Source: Proteromonas lacertae
Taxonomy: Eukaryota; Sar; Bigyra; Opalinata; Proteromonadidae
Direction: 5' to 3'
NCBI GenBank assembly: GCA_002245135.1
Contig: NGBS01000031.1
Coordinates: forward strand, 18,872 to 82,871
DNA: 64,000 bases
The translations under genes and the position numbers were made by a program. The notes beneath the pieces were generated by a model, which did no database searches, was not told where the DNA came from, and saw only the letters and a list, made by a program, of their open reading frames with translations. Positions 1-14,800 of the stretch are shown in pieces. Position 1 is the stretch's first letter. The number at the start of each line of letters is the position of its first letter.

Positions 1-1542
1 AGAAGATATTTTACATATGGATATGAAATCTATAGAAGAGAGTAATAAATTGTTGTGGTGTACAAACTCTTATAATGTAGGTGTGTGTAATCACAATATA
101 GTCTCAGGAAATTCAATAGTATCACCATTGAAAGAGAGTATGTTCAATTATTATCTTATATATTCTAGTTGATTTCAAAACTGCACTGTCTTCCAACTAT
201 ATGGCTGTAGTATCAGGAATAGAAAGTGAATATGATGCATTCTGGACATTGAGAATTGATAATTTAGGTGAAATATACGGACAGAAGACTATATATGATG
301 CAACTCAAGGTTCATTACAAGAGAATAATATAACGTACTTAGTTAATTTGATTAAATCCGATGAGTATAAAGACAAACAATTACAAATATACGTTTCAAT
401 AAGAAATGAAATATTATTAAAGAAATTTATAGATGAAGTTGGTGATTTAGGAAAAGAAATATTATTCTTTAAAGGTGGTCCAAATGAAAAGAGAATAATA
501 GAAATAGCAAAAAATGCTGGTATTGAAAGTAAACTAAATGGACATTCAATATTGCATATTTATGATGATGACGCAGATTCTAATACTGCATACAGTGATA
601 TAATTATTGATTTATTCCCTTCTCTTAATGTTGCTGATAGATTATCCCATGATAATGATGTTTTTATGATAGGATTAGCCAATATTGTAGTAGATGTATT
701 TGACAGAGTAAATACCAATAATATATTAGATATATTACCATTTATATATAATAATGAATATTCATATCCTGGTGGTAAATTAGTATTATTAGAGAATAAC
801 AATATAGCTACATCGTGGTATATGTATAAGTTTGTATATGATTCTACTGCAACTCCAGCAATATCTACTAAAAGAGATAGTGTTATTGCATTGAATAAAG
901 GTTTTACTCATGATCAATATTTTGACAGATATTACAGTGAAAGATGTAATTTATTAAATCCAGATAAGAATGTAACTGAATTAGATGTTATTAAAACATT
1001 AATGGTTACTGAATATAATTTGAATTTAAATGATAAATTGTTGAGAAGAATGCTACATGAGATGGTTAGTTATTATAATGAAAATGTATATACTTTTATT
1101 GTTTATATTTTATATATTATGTTATAGAAACCAATTCAAGGTAAATTCATCGAATTAATTTCATTAACATTTGATCCAAATGATGATAAGTCATTAACAG
1201 AAACAATAGAGAAGATAAATGATTTAGCTGAGAATGCAACAATTTCAGCAGTATTCTTATATACATCAGTTGAGAGAAGAGTGAAAGTAGCCACTGGTAT
1301 ATTATTATAATAATTATATATATTATAAATAGAAGTTGATCCTAATTTATTGATATTTTATCTTGGAGCTGTAGAAGGTGATCATTGTAGTGATAATGTT
1401 ATTTATGTATAAATATTTAAATATATATATATATAATTTATAGTGTGATATGATTAATATGAATTACATTCAATTAGTTTCATTATACTTGAGAGAAAAT
1501 GTAGAATCGAAAGATATCTATATAGTTGGTAGTGTTCAAACG

Positions 1543-1580
<38 letters not shown>

Positions 1581-4500
1581 AATATATATATAGTTATGGT
1601 TCAAAAACAAGAAAATTATTGAGAGAATATTTGATCAATAGAGATGGTTATACAACCAGTGAAATTCTATCATCTGATATAAGATACGGTACTAAAGATG
1701 AATGTAATGAAACAGCAATAATGATAAAGACAAAATATGAAAATGGGTGTGTTGTTGTAGTTACAGCTGAAATTGATTATATCTTACAGTTATATAATGC
1801 ATTTAAAGCTAATAATGTAACAAATTCTTTTGGATATCATGTTATATTCTTTACATTGGATGAATTAACAGCATATTCATATATAGTATGAGTGTTATTG
1901 TTATTGAATTATAGATTGAGGATGTATCATTTGTTGCTCATTATTATAATGGTTATAAATACAATGGGAAAACTGATATGTTAATAGAATTGTTTAGTAA
2001 AAAAATAGAAGATTTAGTTGGTCTAAAATTACCATTTACTGCTACACTTGGTATTGGATATAATTCATTTCAACAGTGGGCAAGTGCTGTACAATTATCA
2101 TCCGATGATCCTGCAGTATATAAACAGTATTTCAATCACCAAACCACCCCAAACCCAATTGCTGGTCCATATGAAATTTATTACAACGGATATGGTCAAG
2201 GATTATTACAAGTAGTGAAAATAAAAGATGCAAAAAGCTTATCTTTTGTTCAAGAAAAACAAGATTATTATGCAAGACGTGCAAATGCATTTCATAATAA
2301 TACACTCGCTTGTTCCTATAAAGATTCCTCCAAGAAGCCAATTCAACCAATATCTCAGTATAAAGTTGCTTTATTGTTGAATGTCAATACAGATGAAGGT
2401 TCAGAGAGGTATGAGGAGGCTCAGATGTTTAGTGATTTAATAAATCAAGATGGTGGTATAAATGGAAGAGATATACAAATCATAACTACAAAATATAATG
2501 GAAATCCATCAGAATTGAATGAAATAGTAAAAGAGTTAGTTAAAGATAAAGACTTATTGTTTTTCATTGGTACTACTAATACTGAAGAAAGGAATGCAAT
2601 TAATGAGACTTTAATTAATGCTAAGAAATTGTGTTTTTCAATTCATTCAAGCCCTGGTCAAGTTGCTTATCAAAATATTATTATTCTTAATAGATTACCA
2701 CATCAACATCTTACTTATCACTTCTATACTTCGATGGAATTGTTTGATTCATATGCAATTATGTATGATAATACAACCGAGTATAAAACTATTTTTTTTA
2801 ATTATTATTATATTTTGTATAGAGAAAAAATAGGTTTAGCCAATTATCTAATGAAAATGGGTAAAAATGTCAATCATATACCAGCTTTCGTTTATCCATT
2901 CAACAGCTCAATGCAATTAGCAGAATCATTAGCAGATGAGGTAAGTGTTGATTTGAATATAACAAAACCAACATTACTATTTTCATTTATTGGTGATTCA
3001 ATTGATAGTTTTATAAAGAATTATACATTGGATGGAAGTATGCATTTTATATTGATAGAAGATTTTATTGAATCGATGATTACTAATTATACACTATTTG
3101 AAGGTCATTTTTGTGAATCTTTTTATTTTTTAGATTTACCTAATTCAAAAAATCAAGAACTTAAGAAACAAATTGAAACATATAAAGGAATTCCTTCTGT
3201 AGTATTAAACAAATACTCTGTATTGATTTATACAGCTTTAGAGATGATGAAAACATCAATTAGTATAACCAAAACAACAGAAGTGGATGATATAAGATAT
3301 AAATTATATGCTACTGAATTAGACACTCCAATTGGTAAAATGAAAGTATTTAGTAATAATCATGTCAATCAATATAATATATTGAGAAAAATAAGTGGAA
3401 ATGGTACATTAATTGCCGAATTTGAATTTCCAAGACAAATTTGTCCTATAGTTTATCATCCTTTGGATAATGACAGATTGTATTTTGATATATCATTTGC
3501 TTTAAATGAAGATCATACAAAACATGTAAAAGAAATAATAGGTATTGCATTTTATAGTAATATTGAAGCACGAGTTAATGCACTTATCAATTATGATGTA
3601 TCAAGAATAGTGATTGAAGATGCGAATTATAATGGTGGAATAAAAGGATATGAAGTTGTTACTGAGTTATATCAATGTCCAAAAGATGAAACAGTTGCAG
3701 CAGCAGAGATATTGAAGCTGAAGAATAGAGGTATTTATATAATAATTGGTGGTTGCGATACTAATCACAGAAATGATATGAGGACTATTGTAGAATCGAT
3801 GAATATGGTGTTCTTTTACACTGGTTTTAATGCAGGAGGTGATTGTTCAAAGAATATGTATAATTATATATAATTATATATATATATATATTCTATCATT
3901 TTCATATAGAGTATATATTTATGCTTCTCCTTCTCAGATTATTATTCCTCCCATTTTACATGTAATTTATCAAGAAAATGAAGATCCATTCCTTATATAT
4001 TCATCCCATCCAGATTATGCTACAAGAATTAATTTGTTGGTGAGTATTTTTGATGCATTTCCATTACAAATAACAGGGAAATATGCTGTTGATGAAGATG
4101 AAAAAAGTACTAAAATGATTAAGAATGCTATTATTTCATTAAAGAAAATAATGCCAAATGGTGGACCTATCATTGTTTTGCTTAGAAGTACTTATATGGT
4201 AAATTTCTTAGATTTTATGTTAGAATTATTATATGATAATAAAGACTTTTCAAGCAGAGAAGAATTCTTTAACTATTACCGAATTTATGCATTAGATTCA
4301 TCTCATACTTATTTTGAACATGGTGAGAAATATCCAAATGTAAAAATATCAACTCCATTTTTAGTAATAAAAGATGATAAAGTAAATGCGCAATACTTTA
4401 ATGATTATATGAAATTAACCAATAAGAATCTACCTAGTTTTGTAAATGTAGTAGAAAATGTAGCAACAAGTTTCGCAATTCAAATATTGAAAGATGTCTC

Positions 4501-7500
4501 AACAATTGATCCAGATTCTTTATTAAAGCAAATATATACTTCAAGAATTCAAACAGTATTAGGTTCAACAATCTCTGATAAAGGAAATCATATAGATCAG
4601 TATTTATATTGCCGGACATATTGATAAAAGTGGCTTTGTTATGTATGATGTAACATTATCAAGAACATGGGATGGTGATCCATGGAGAGATTCATTCAAT
4701 ATGATTGATTATTACAGATGCGATTGGGTTGATCTTAAAGAAGAAAAAAAGAAAGTTGAGTTGTATAGATTTGTTGTTTTTGTATCAGCTAATCCATTAT
4801 ATAAGGTAGCTTCTGTTCAGTATTATAATGCTTTATTTACCAGTATTTCAAGAATTAATATGATTGGTGGAATAAGAGGTAAATATACATGGCCAATTGT
4901 TCTTTCTGATAGAAATAATGAAACTTATGTGATTGAACAGATTAATTACTTTTATAATACTTATACAATAAAAGTATATTTAGGTGGATTTACTTCAAAC
5001 ATTAGAAATGCAATGCAAAAAGCTGCTGATAATATTGATATTATATTATTCTTCCCATCAAATTTTGAAGGAGATGAATGTCATAGAAAAGGATTATATT
5101 TTGGTTTTCCATATCAATCCTATTTAGTTATGTTACCTTGGATATTATCGAATTCTCAAGGTAATATTATTATGATTTACTCAGATACTGAATTTGCTAG
5201 AACATATTATGATAAACTTCTCCAAGATTTACAAGCATTTGATTTGAGTGCGCAATTTGTATTGAATATTCCAGTAAACCAGAATAATGTTACTACATCG
5301 TGTGAAATTATTAGTAGAATGAATCTAGGAAAAGGTTTAATTGTTTCATTCTTAGAAGGAGAATCTGCAAAATCATTATTTTCTGCTATGAAAGTGAATA
5401 AATTAGAAGAACCAAACTTTATTAGTGTTTCGATTGCTATTGATGATATATCAGTTTATGATATTGGAGAAGATTCTGTTGGACATTATTATTGGGATAC
5501 TTTTTACAGAGACATTAACGATTCAGTAATGCTTGATGGTGAAGGAGCTTTATTAAATCTATTTTCGTTTTATCCATATGTTAATACAATAATGGTAAAT
5601 GGAATGGATTCATTGAATAGTTTCTATTATGGAATGAATCAGTTATCAGTTGATAGTATTACAGCTGCTAATTTACATGAAATGGTATTACAAAGTACAT
5701 TTGATTATGTAAGAGGAAAAGGTATTCCATTTACTAAGAGTGGTGTATTATATAGTAATAATTATTTGAAACATGTTGATGCGTTTGAAAATGGAAAACC
5801 AGTGATTTCATTAACTTATCAAAGTGATAGTTTAATTCCATCATATACATTTGGTTGTATTTATCATGATACAATAATTAAACGTTGTGATTGGACACAA
5901 GCTGTAAATGATATTATTGAATATAGTAATGTAAAAATTGGTGTTATATTTTCTACAACTGGTGAATTAAGAAATATAGAAAGAAGATCAATTCATGGTG
6001 TTTTTACAGCTATTAAAGAATTATATTATGAGTATGATCCAATTCAAAATTCATTTATAACTATAAAACATTTTGATTATAGGAGTGATATAAATTATTT
6101 AGATGAAAATATAGATGAATTCCTAAAAGACAATCAAATAAAAGTCGTTGTAGGATGTTCTGCAAATGATTGTAAACTAGTTTTATTATCACATCTTGAA
6201 AAAATGGCAAATCCTCCACCATTTTTATATGGAAGATTGACATTAGGTCAAGCTTGTAGTCCATTAGTATATCAAACCAAATTTAGTGCCTGATCAATTT
6301 GTTAATAGATTATTGGAATATTCAATTACTACCAAGTTCGCTACTAATTTATATTTGATTATAGAAGAGAATTATGGTGTTTATAGTTTTGATGAAGTAG
6401 TTGAAGATGCATCAAGTGGTTTATATACTTATAAAGGAGATCACAAAGTATCAGAAAACAAACCAATAACACAAGCCACTGTATTAGAAATTAGAGAATT
6501 GATGGAAGAAGGTGGTATTATTATAACTGCATTAAGTCAAGTAGATTTGTTGAAATTCTTACAATTATTTAATAAATTGAGATTTGATAGTGAAAAATTT
6601 GCTATTTTTGATGTTTTATTAGAGGAAGAGCATTTTGATACATTTTTACCAGCTTATAGAAAGAATGTTTACAAATTTGCTAGATATTATAAAGATATTC
6701 CAACAGAAGCAAATGAAAAATTCAAGAATAAAGTATTCCATTATACCAGTCAAACAGAACCAACAGCAATGTTAGAAAGTGTTTATGGATCGATAATGTT
6801 ATGGTATAATGCAGCAAAGAAATGTGGTTGTTTTGATCCAAATGAAATAAGAAAAACAATTCATGGTTTAAGTGTAGATGTTGGAAGTGGAGTTTTAACA
6901 ATGACAGAAAACAATTATGCAACTGCTCCATTCTTTGTTGCAAGATATGCAGCTGATGGTAATAAATTAGAATCTGTTTTCTTTAAATATGAAGCTGAAG
7001 TACCATCACCTTGGAGTTGGAATGTAAAAGCAACATTTGGTTATAAATGTAGTTTTAAAGATAATGTTAATAGAGAAATGTATAAAGTTCCAGTGAAAAG
7101 AGTATTACTTGCTGCTGGTTTAACTGGTTCATTATCCTCAACAACAATGGGTTTAGTTGATGCTTTCCAATTAGCAATTAATGAAGTTAATAATAATGGT
7201 GGAATTGGTGGTTATACAATAAAAGCTGATATTATTGATATGAAATCTGATCCAGAATATTGTAAACAGTCTTTGTCTAATTATTTATCTGATGAAGTTG
7301 CTACTATGTTTTTATTTGTATTACCTGCTTGTGCTAATTATTTCATTGAAAATGATATATTAGTTAATAGGAAAATGTTAATCTTTATGGTTAGAGAACA
7401 AAGATTAGGTTTTTGTGATCAAAATGTAGCTAATGCTGTAGATCATGTTTCTTTATATAAACATATAGTTGCTGTTATTCATTCAAGATTTTATAAAAGA

Positions 7501-10500
7501 GTATTTGTTTTGTCGAATAGTGCAGATGATGAAAAAGCTACTTATATGTTTGATGAATTAACTAATGTTTGGGTTGAGACATATAATTATACTGAAAGTA
7601 TATTTACTACTAGAAACTTATACAGTTTTATAAATCGTTACAATAATAATAATGATGCTGCAAAATCAAATTGCATTTTATTCTTTGGTGAAATAAATGA
7701 TTTTACTATACTAATGTCAGTATTAGCAATTAACAATATTAATAAGAATAAACAATTTCATATTATTGTAATGAAGAATGCTGATAAAATAAGAACATTA
7801 AAAGAATATTACAGTTCAGGATATGAAATATTTGGATTTTATGAACAAGACTATGATACAGAAATCAATAATGTCTTTAAGACAAATATGTATCAGAGAA
7901 TTACAGCTGATAGTTATATATCTGATTCAATGGTTAGATTATATTCATCAATCAAACTGTGGTCATTAGCTATTAATAAATTACCATTAGATACTACCGA
8001 TAAGGAAGGTAATAAAGTCTCTAGTTTAGATTTCAATGAAATGAGAGTGAATCTAAGATCTGTTACATTTGATAGTCCAAGTGGTTTAACGCATTTTGGT
8101 GCAAATCAATATTTAGCAAGGATTGGATTTCTATCACAAATGCAACCAGATGGAAAAGCGAAAGTTATTTATACTACTGAAGTACCTCATGTTCCTGAAG
8201 CTTGGCCATTTATTGAAGGAAGATATACAAAATGTGATTTTGATGATTCAAATGTTGATTCTCAAAAGCAAATGAATACTTATACTATAGCAATTGTATT
8301 ATCGTTTACAGGTGGTGATAATATAAATGGCGTGAGATTATATCATAGTTTAGCTGCTGGATTAGATCAAATTAATGAAGATGGTGGTTTATTAGATTAT
8401 TATTTAACATATCAGTTATATAATGCTAATTCGAGTGATGATCAGTATGTTAGTATTATTAATGACATTATTAAAAATACACAAATTATTTATGTATTTG
8501 GTGGTAATTTACCTGATACTCTAGAAGTTATTGCTCCATTATTTGATAATACAGTAAAAGGATTGTTCTTCTTAGGTAGAGGATATGGAGATAAATGTTA
8601 TTCAAATGCCATTATTGCTTCTGTCCCACCAGAACCTTTAGCAAGAGAAACAATTAGAAGAATGTTGGAACTTTCAACTTCAACCTATTTAGTTTATAAC
8701 GATGATCCTTATATTCTGTTTTTATTAGAAAAATTTACTGAATTAATGGAAAACCTACAAATGACATTAAGTGGTAGTAGTAATATAAAAGATGGTAAAA
8801 GATGTGTAACAAATATTAAATCTGCTTTACCAAATGGTGGTTATATCATTAATATGATAATGGGAGCTGGTCCAATGAAAGAATTTTACAAATATATTGC
8901 TGAAGAAGGTATGTATTCTCCTACTTACACATTTATTGACATATTTATTGATGTAAATTTGTTAAGAACAATGGATAAGAAATTATTAACTGGACATATA
9001 TTCTTAGGAACATTCTTTGAAGAATTAATTGACTCAAATCTTAATAAAGTTGGAGATATTCCATATATTGGTAAACAGTTTGTACAAAATGTACATATTA
9101 GAACTGGTGATTATTATCTAAGTAGTGGAATAGAAATACCATATATTCAGACTTTAATATTTAATTCAGTGATAAAGAAATCAAATAGTTTCAATTTTGA
9201 GTCATTAATGACTATGTATAATTATCCAATTGAAGTACCAAGTTATACAGCTGAAGTGATGGCTAATAATTACGTAGCAAGAATGGAATTTGCTGGAACA
9301 GTTCAAGCTGATGGTACAGTAGTTGTTGATTGGCATCCTAATGATTATTTTAAAGTTAATCCTTATTATGGTTATAATACTTCAACAGTTGGTTATAAAT
9401 GTGATTGGGTTGTAGAACAGAAAGAAAAGGTGTATACTGATCCAATAGTTGTTGGATTTTTACATGAAAGAGATATTGGCGGAGAAACTGAGATTTATAA
9501 TTCGTTATTACAAGATATGATTATTGATGAAATTAATAGTGCTGGTGGTGTTGGTGGTAGAACAATAGCTGCTGTTCATTATTGGGTTATTATTAACGAT
9601 GCTTATAAAACAACAAGAGAAATATTAGAAGATGGAAAAGTAAATGTAATTATGGGTTGTTTAACTCCTGAATGTAGAAATGAAGTTAATAGATATTTAG
9701 ATACTCATGATTTCTTATATATTTATCCAGGAAGAGATGATGGTTACAGTTGTTCAGAGAATACAATTTATACTGGTTTAACTATTAATCAGAAATTAGA
9801 TCCATTATTTTTGTATTTAAATAAATTAGGTATTGAATCATTATATGTAGTTGGTTCATTAAGAAACAGTTCTAGAACAGAATATTATCAAATTTCACAA
9901 TATGCAGAAAAGAATAATTATCCAATTATTGGTTCATCATTCTTTACTCCTTTCAGTTCAAGTGCTTTAGATAATTGTGTTGAAGATGTGGTAAAACTAT
10001 TAGAAACAAATACAAGAGTTGCAGTAGTTGATCTATTAGTTGCCAAAGAAAATGAGTTGTTTTTAGCTTCGTTTTTAGGTAATAGTGTTATTAAAATGTC
10101 AGTAACAATGATTCTTATGAATTATGATCCATCTGATTTATCTACTGAAACATTGAATAATTTAGAAGGTTCTTATGTTGTTACTTCTTACTATGAAACA
10201 ATTAAAAACACTCTATCTAATTCACTGAAACTGACAAAGACAAAAAGATATCAAAATGCAGTTTCAATATCAGAGATTATAGAGAATAGCTATGATGCTT
10301 TATATGTATGGAAAGCTGCTGTAGAATATGCAAAAACTCAAACTTCTGATGCATGGCCAACTGCAAATTATGTTAAATTGAGTTTCAAATACGTAACAGT
10401 TGATACACCTTCGGGAATGATTACTATTAAAGATACAAATCATATTATGAAATCTGTTTATATATTCAGAATAACCAATAGAAATTTGAATTTGGTTTAT

Positions 10501-11698
10501 CCAAATCAAGGTATTCAATATCAAGTAGAAGCAGAAATGACTTATATTTCTAATGATAAATGTGTTTTTTCTAAATATATTGAATATTATGAATATAATG
10601 AAGCTTTAAAATCAGTTACAATTGCTATTGTAGTTATTGATTTAGTATGTGCAGCTGCAATTGCCTCAATTGTTTACTTTTTTAGACATGCAAAAGTTAT
10701 TAAAAGTGCCAGTCCTTTATTCTTATATTATTCATGTTTTGGTCATATATTATTGTCTTTATCCAGTCTTGTGTATAATTATGAACCAACTAATACAGCA
10801 GTTTGTGCATTTAGAATATGGTTTGTCTCTTTATCATTAGATTTGGTGTTTAGTATTTTATTCTGTAAAGCATGGAGAATTCATAAACTATTTAACAATA
10901 AAGAGATGAAGAGAGTCAAAGTGTCAAACACTCAGTTGATTGAAATGATTGGTATTATATTAGGTTTCCAAGCCATTTATTTAATGATATGGCAATTGGT
11001 AATGCCATCTGAACCAACGTTGACATATAATAATGGTTATAGTACTTTCTTAAAAGATGTATATGTTAGAGAATGTTCATCAGCTACTGTTTTTATGTAT
11101 ATAATAATATTATTATTATTATTATTTATATAGTGTAATTGAATTGATTGCTATATTTGCTTTATTCTTATTTGGAGCAAAAATGGCATGGAGTGTTAGA
11201 AATGCTTCTGCAGAGTTTAATGAATCTATGTCTTTAATGTCAACAATTGGTTTTATAAGTATATATATATATTATTATTATTATTTAAATATAGTTATTC
11301 TTGGTATTTTGGAAGTTCCATTAAATTATCTTTTAGCTTCAGAGCCAAGTACATTAATGATATTAAGAACATTTGGAATATCAATTGGAGCATTTGCTGT
11401 ATTAGTTATTCAATTTTCACCAAAATTGATTTATTTATATGAGAATGAAATGTCAACTACATTTGGCTCTTCTACAGAGAATAGTAATTCAAATAATAGA
11501 AGTAAAGCGTTAAGAAGAGCTGCATCAAGAGGAAATTTCTCAGTTAAACCAGATTTATTGAAATATGGAGGAATGGCTTTAAGTACAATATCTCATCCTG
11601 ATAAATTCTATGAAAGAAATCCAATTAACTCTTGCTCAACTTCTAGAAAAACTACAAATGGTAATAAATCAAGTTCAAGAAGTTCTGCAAGAGTATAG
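1..11698 (+). CDS. Giant class C GPCR with at least nine tandem Venus-flytrap domains (5' end off window)
   Basis: The product is probably a plasma-membrane receptor with a very long extracellular ligand-binding part and one GABA-B-like 7TM domain. The gene enters from the left edge in frame. Frame continuity gives introns at 138-168, 1086-1127, 1297-1332, 1407-1443, 1542-1593, 1886-1914, 3858-3909, 11097-11133 and 11259-11294. About 3780 residues are visible. Modules of about 385 residues repeat the type I periplasmic-binding fold, each with an N-terminal 'GG-x-x-G' turn, a 'G-x-x-C-S-x-N' segment, an 'SG-x-x-T-x-x-x-N' segment and usually a closing 'C-[DS]-[WF]'. The 7TM domain (about 10610-11440) has class C landmarks: 'KAWRIHKLF' after TM3 and 'FSPK' in TM7. 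A Ser/Asn-rich tail of about 80 residues follows. Two frame breaks, near 4601-4611 and 6268-6284, interrupt an otherwise continuous alignment of modules. The stop is TAG at 11696. I am sure of the architecture; the ligand is unknown. Confidence 0.85.
963..10590 (+). repeat. Tandem array of Venus-flytrap modules inside the receptor
   Basis: Approximate module limits, judged by eye from the recurring motifs: module 1 (partial) up to 960; module 2, 963-2330; module 3, 2345-3460; module 4, 3470-4730; module 5, 4740-5895; module 6, 5920-7060; module 7, 7076-8255; module 8, 8256-9430; module 9, 9431-10590. Modules 7, 8 and 9 plus the 7TM start lie in one uninterrupted reading frame (6286-11096), so the fusion does not depend on splicing. 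The modules are clearly related but diverged, with no long identical stretches, so the duplications are old. The 'G-x-x-C-S-x-N-x-x-Y-x-G' and 'PSG-x-x-T-x-x-x-N-H' segments resemble bacterial amide/urea-binding proteins of the AmiC/UrtA type more than animal GABA-B ectodomains. Confidence 0.8.
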
Positions 11699-11827
11699 TT
11701 ACTTGTTTGTTATTATTATTATTATTAAAAATATTATGATTGATTGTATGAATTTTGGGATTGAATTATTTTAATCAAAATAACAAATACAAGTATAAAA
11801 CGACTAAATATTTAATTATACTGTTAA
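11699..11827. other. Short convergent intergenic spacer
   Basis: This 129-base gap lies between the 3' ends of the receptor (+) and the giant kinesin (-). It is very AT-rich, with ATT repeats just after the receptor stop. I see no gene in it. Confidence 0.6.
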
Positions 11828-14800
11828 TTAAATTATTTCAGGATGTGAATCTTCATAAGATGGAATATATGTATAAGGAGGGAATAAATTACCATTTTCT
11901 ACAGGTTCTGGGGCTGGCTCAGTTGATTCAGAAATCATTATCTTTTGTTGAGTTATAATTGAAACAGGTGAGCATTCCATATAAGAATAGGATGAATTGT
12001 TCTTTGTTTTGATTTTATCTTTCAGTTTATTCTTTTCATTTTGTAATTTCAGTAACTTCGATTTTAATTTCTCAATCACCATATTCTGTTTGTTGATTAT
12101 ATCTTCATCATTTTCGTGTAAATCACTATGATCATTTATTGTCCTGTTTATTGTTTTAGTTATTTCTTCAATTTCAACTTTATGTTCTTGTTTTAATATT
12201 GTTATTTCATTCATTATTTCTTTATTCTTTTCTTGATTTAGATTAATATCATTCAGATATTGTTGATTCTGATTTTTCAGGTCATTTATCATTTTATTAA
12301 GTTTTTCAATTTCATCGTTCTTATTTTCTATTTCTTTATTCAATTTTGATATAGTTTTAAGCATTTCTTTTTGCGATTTTTCATTCACTGTTTTTATCTC
12401 ATTCACCATATTTTGTAAATTTTTATTCTCCATTTGTATTTTGTTCAATACATCTTCATCCATATTCACATTTGTACTTTCTTCTACCTTCATAACTTTC
12501 TTCTCTTTCTTTTCTTTTACCATTTGTTCTTTTTCATCTTTTAATTCTTTTATTCTATTTTCTTTCTCTCTTATTAATTCATTAAATTCATTTCTCACTT
12601 TATCTATCTCATTCTCTTTCTCATTTGATTCTTTCTTCATTTTCTCTATTCTTTCTTTCAATCCACTAATTTTTCTGTTCTTTTGAACAATTTCATTATT
12701 CTGATTCTCTTGTGATACTTTTAATGAGTTTATTTGAGTCTTTAATGATTTATTCTCTTTCTTCAAGTTCTCTATTTCTGATTTATTATTCTTTATTAAC
12801 TCTTTGTATTTGTCATTATTCTTTTTATTCTTCAAAGAATCTTCATTCAATTCATTTATTCTCTCTTTTAATGTATTTAATTCTTCATTATTCTTTTCAA
12901 TATTACTTTCTAATACACCATTCAACTTTGTTAAATTACTGTTATTCACTTTCAACTGTTCATTTTCTTTCTTTAAAACATCATTATGTTGTGATAAATC
13001 AGATGATTGTATTGTGATAATTTCATTAGTGCATATTGATTTCATATTCTTATTATTCTGTTTCATCTTACATTCCTGTTGTTGTTTTGACAAATTTTCT
13101 AACTCTATTTGATCGTCATTTACTTTTTGAGTTAGTAATTGATTAATTTGTTTTATTCTATTATACTCATTCATTATTTGCTCTTTTTCATTTTCTAATT
13201 TCGATATATTATCTTCATATTCATGTTTTAAAGAAAATTCATTTTCTTTTCTCTGTTTCTCAATACTATCATAACTCTGTTTCAATAATTTCAATTCATC
13301 ACACTCTTTTCTTAATTTTTCTTTTTCTTTATTTAGAGAATTGATCTTCACTTCATTATCACTTAGTTTGCTTAATAAACGATTATTTTCACATTTTAAT
13401 GTTTCTAATACAGAATCATTACCATTATTATTATTATTTCTCTTTTCACTTTCTTCTAACAACAATTTCAAATTTTCTATTTCTTTATTTAATTCTATTT
13501 TTTCTTCTTCCAATGAATTGATTAATTCTTTATTAGATTGATTATCATTTACCAAGCTTTCATTCTCTTTTGATATTTCATTTAATTCATTAATTGTTAC
13601 ATCATACTGATCTTCTAGATTTTTTATTTGATTATTTAATTGTTCAATCTTATTCTTAAGATTATCATTTGATATTTGATATTCATTTAATTGCTTTTCC
13701 ATATCCTCATTTTGAGTTTGTAAGACTTGATTATTATTGTTGAAAATATTTACTGTCTTTTCCATTTTCTTATTCTCATTCAATAATAATCCATAATCAT
13801 TTTTCATTTTATTATTATCATCTTCTAGTTTATTGATAGTTATCTTTAATTCTACTATTTCATCTTGATTATTATTGATACACTGTTGAAGCTTTCCAAT
13901 TTCTATATCTTTATCATTTTCTTTCAGTATTTGAGATTTTAGAGTTGTATTTTCTATATTTAATCTATTAATTTCATTTTCAAGTTTTGCCACAGCAATT
14001 GTCTTATTATCATCTATTGATTCTAATTCATTTATTTTCATATTTAATTCTTCTATCATTTCCTTATCTTTATTATCTTCATTATTACCATCATTAACAT
14101 TATTGTTACTATTATCGTCGTAATTACTCTTCTTCATTTCTTCTATTATAATCTTCATTGACTCATTCATCTCTTTCAATTTGTTATTCTCTTTTTCTAT
14201 CATCAAATAACGATTCTCAATATCACTACTATTTGTATCTATTTCCTTTAACTGTGAAAGTAAATTCATCTTTTCTTCTTTCATTTCATTATTCTCATTC
14301 ATTATATTCTCCAATTTCTTAGCTAATTTTGAGTTTTCTGAATTTAATGCTTTTACTGCTTCAGATAAATCTCCAATTTTCTTATTATAGTTTGAATTAG
14401 ACATACTCTTCTCAGAAACAGATGTTTCTAATTTCTTATTTTCATCATTCAATTCTTTGATTTTCTTCTTCAATTCATTACTCTGCGATTTACTCTGATT
14501 TAATTCCATTTTCATATTATTCAATTGCGTTGATAATTCTTTAGCTTTTTCTACTTTACTTTCTGATTCTTTAATTTGTTTTGTAAGATCTTTAATTCTT
14601 TTATCTTTTTCATTAATATCTTTCTGATTGTCTTTAATATCTACTTTAAGATTTAATAGTTTGTATTTCAATTCTTCTACTTTATTATTCAAATTTTCAT
14701 TCTCTTTCTTCATATAATTCACCTCTTCCTCATTAACTTGTTTAACATTTTTCATTCTTTCTATTTGTTCTTCCTTCTCTTTCTTCAGCCTTTCTATCTC

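Noticed and set aside
1540-1595. AT microsatellite as a regulatory element
   Set aside because: The (AT)n run lies wholly inside an intron with normal GTAT and TAG ends, and similar runs occur in other introns here.
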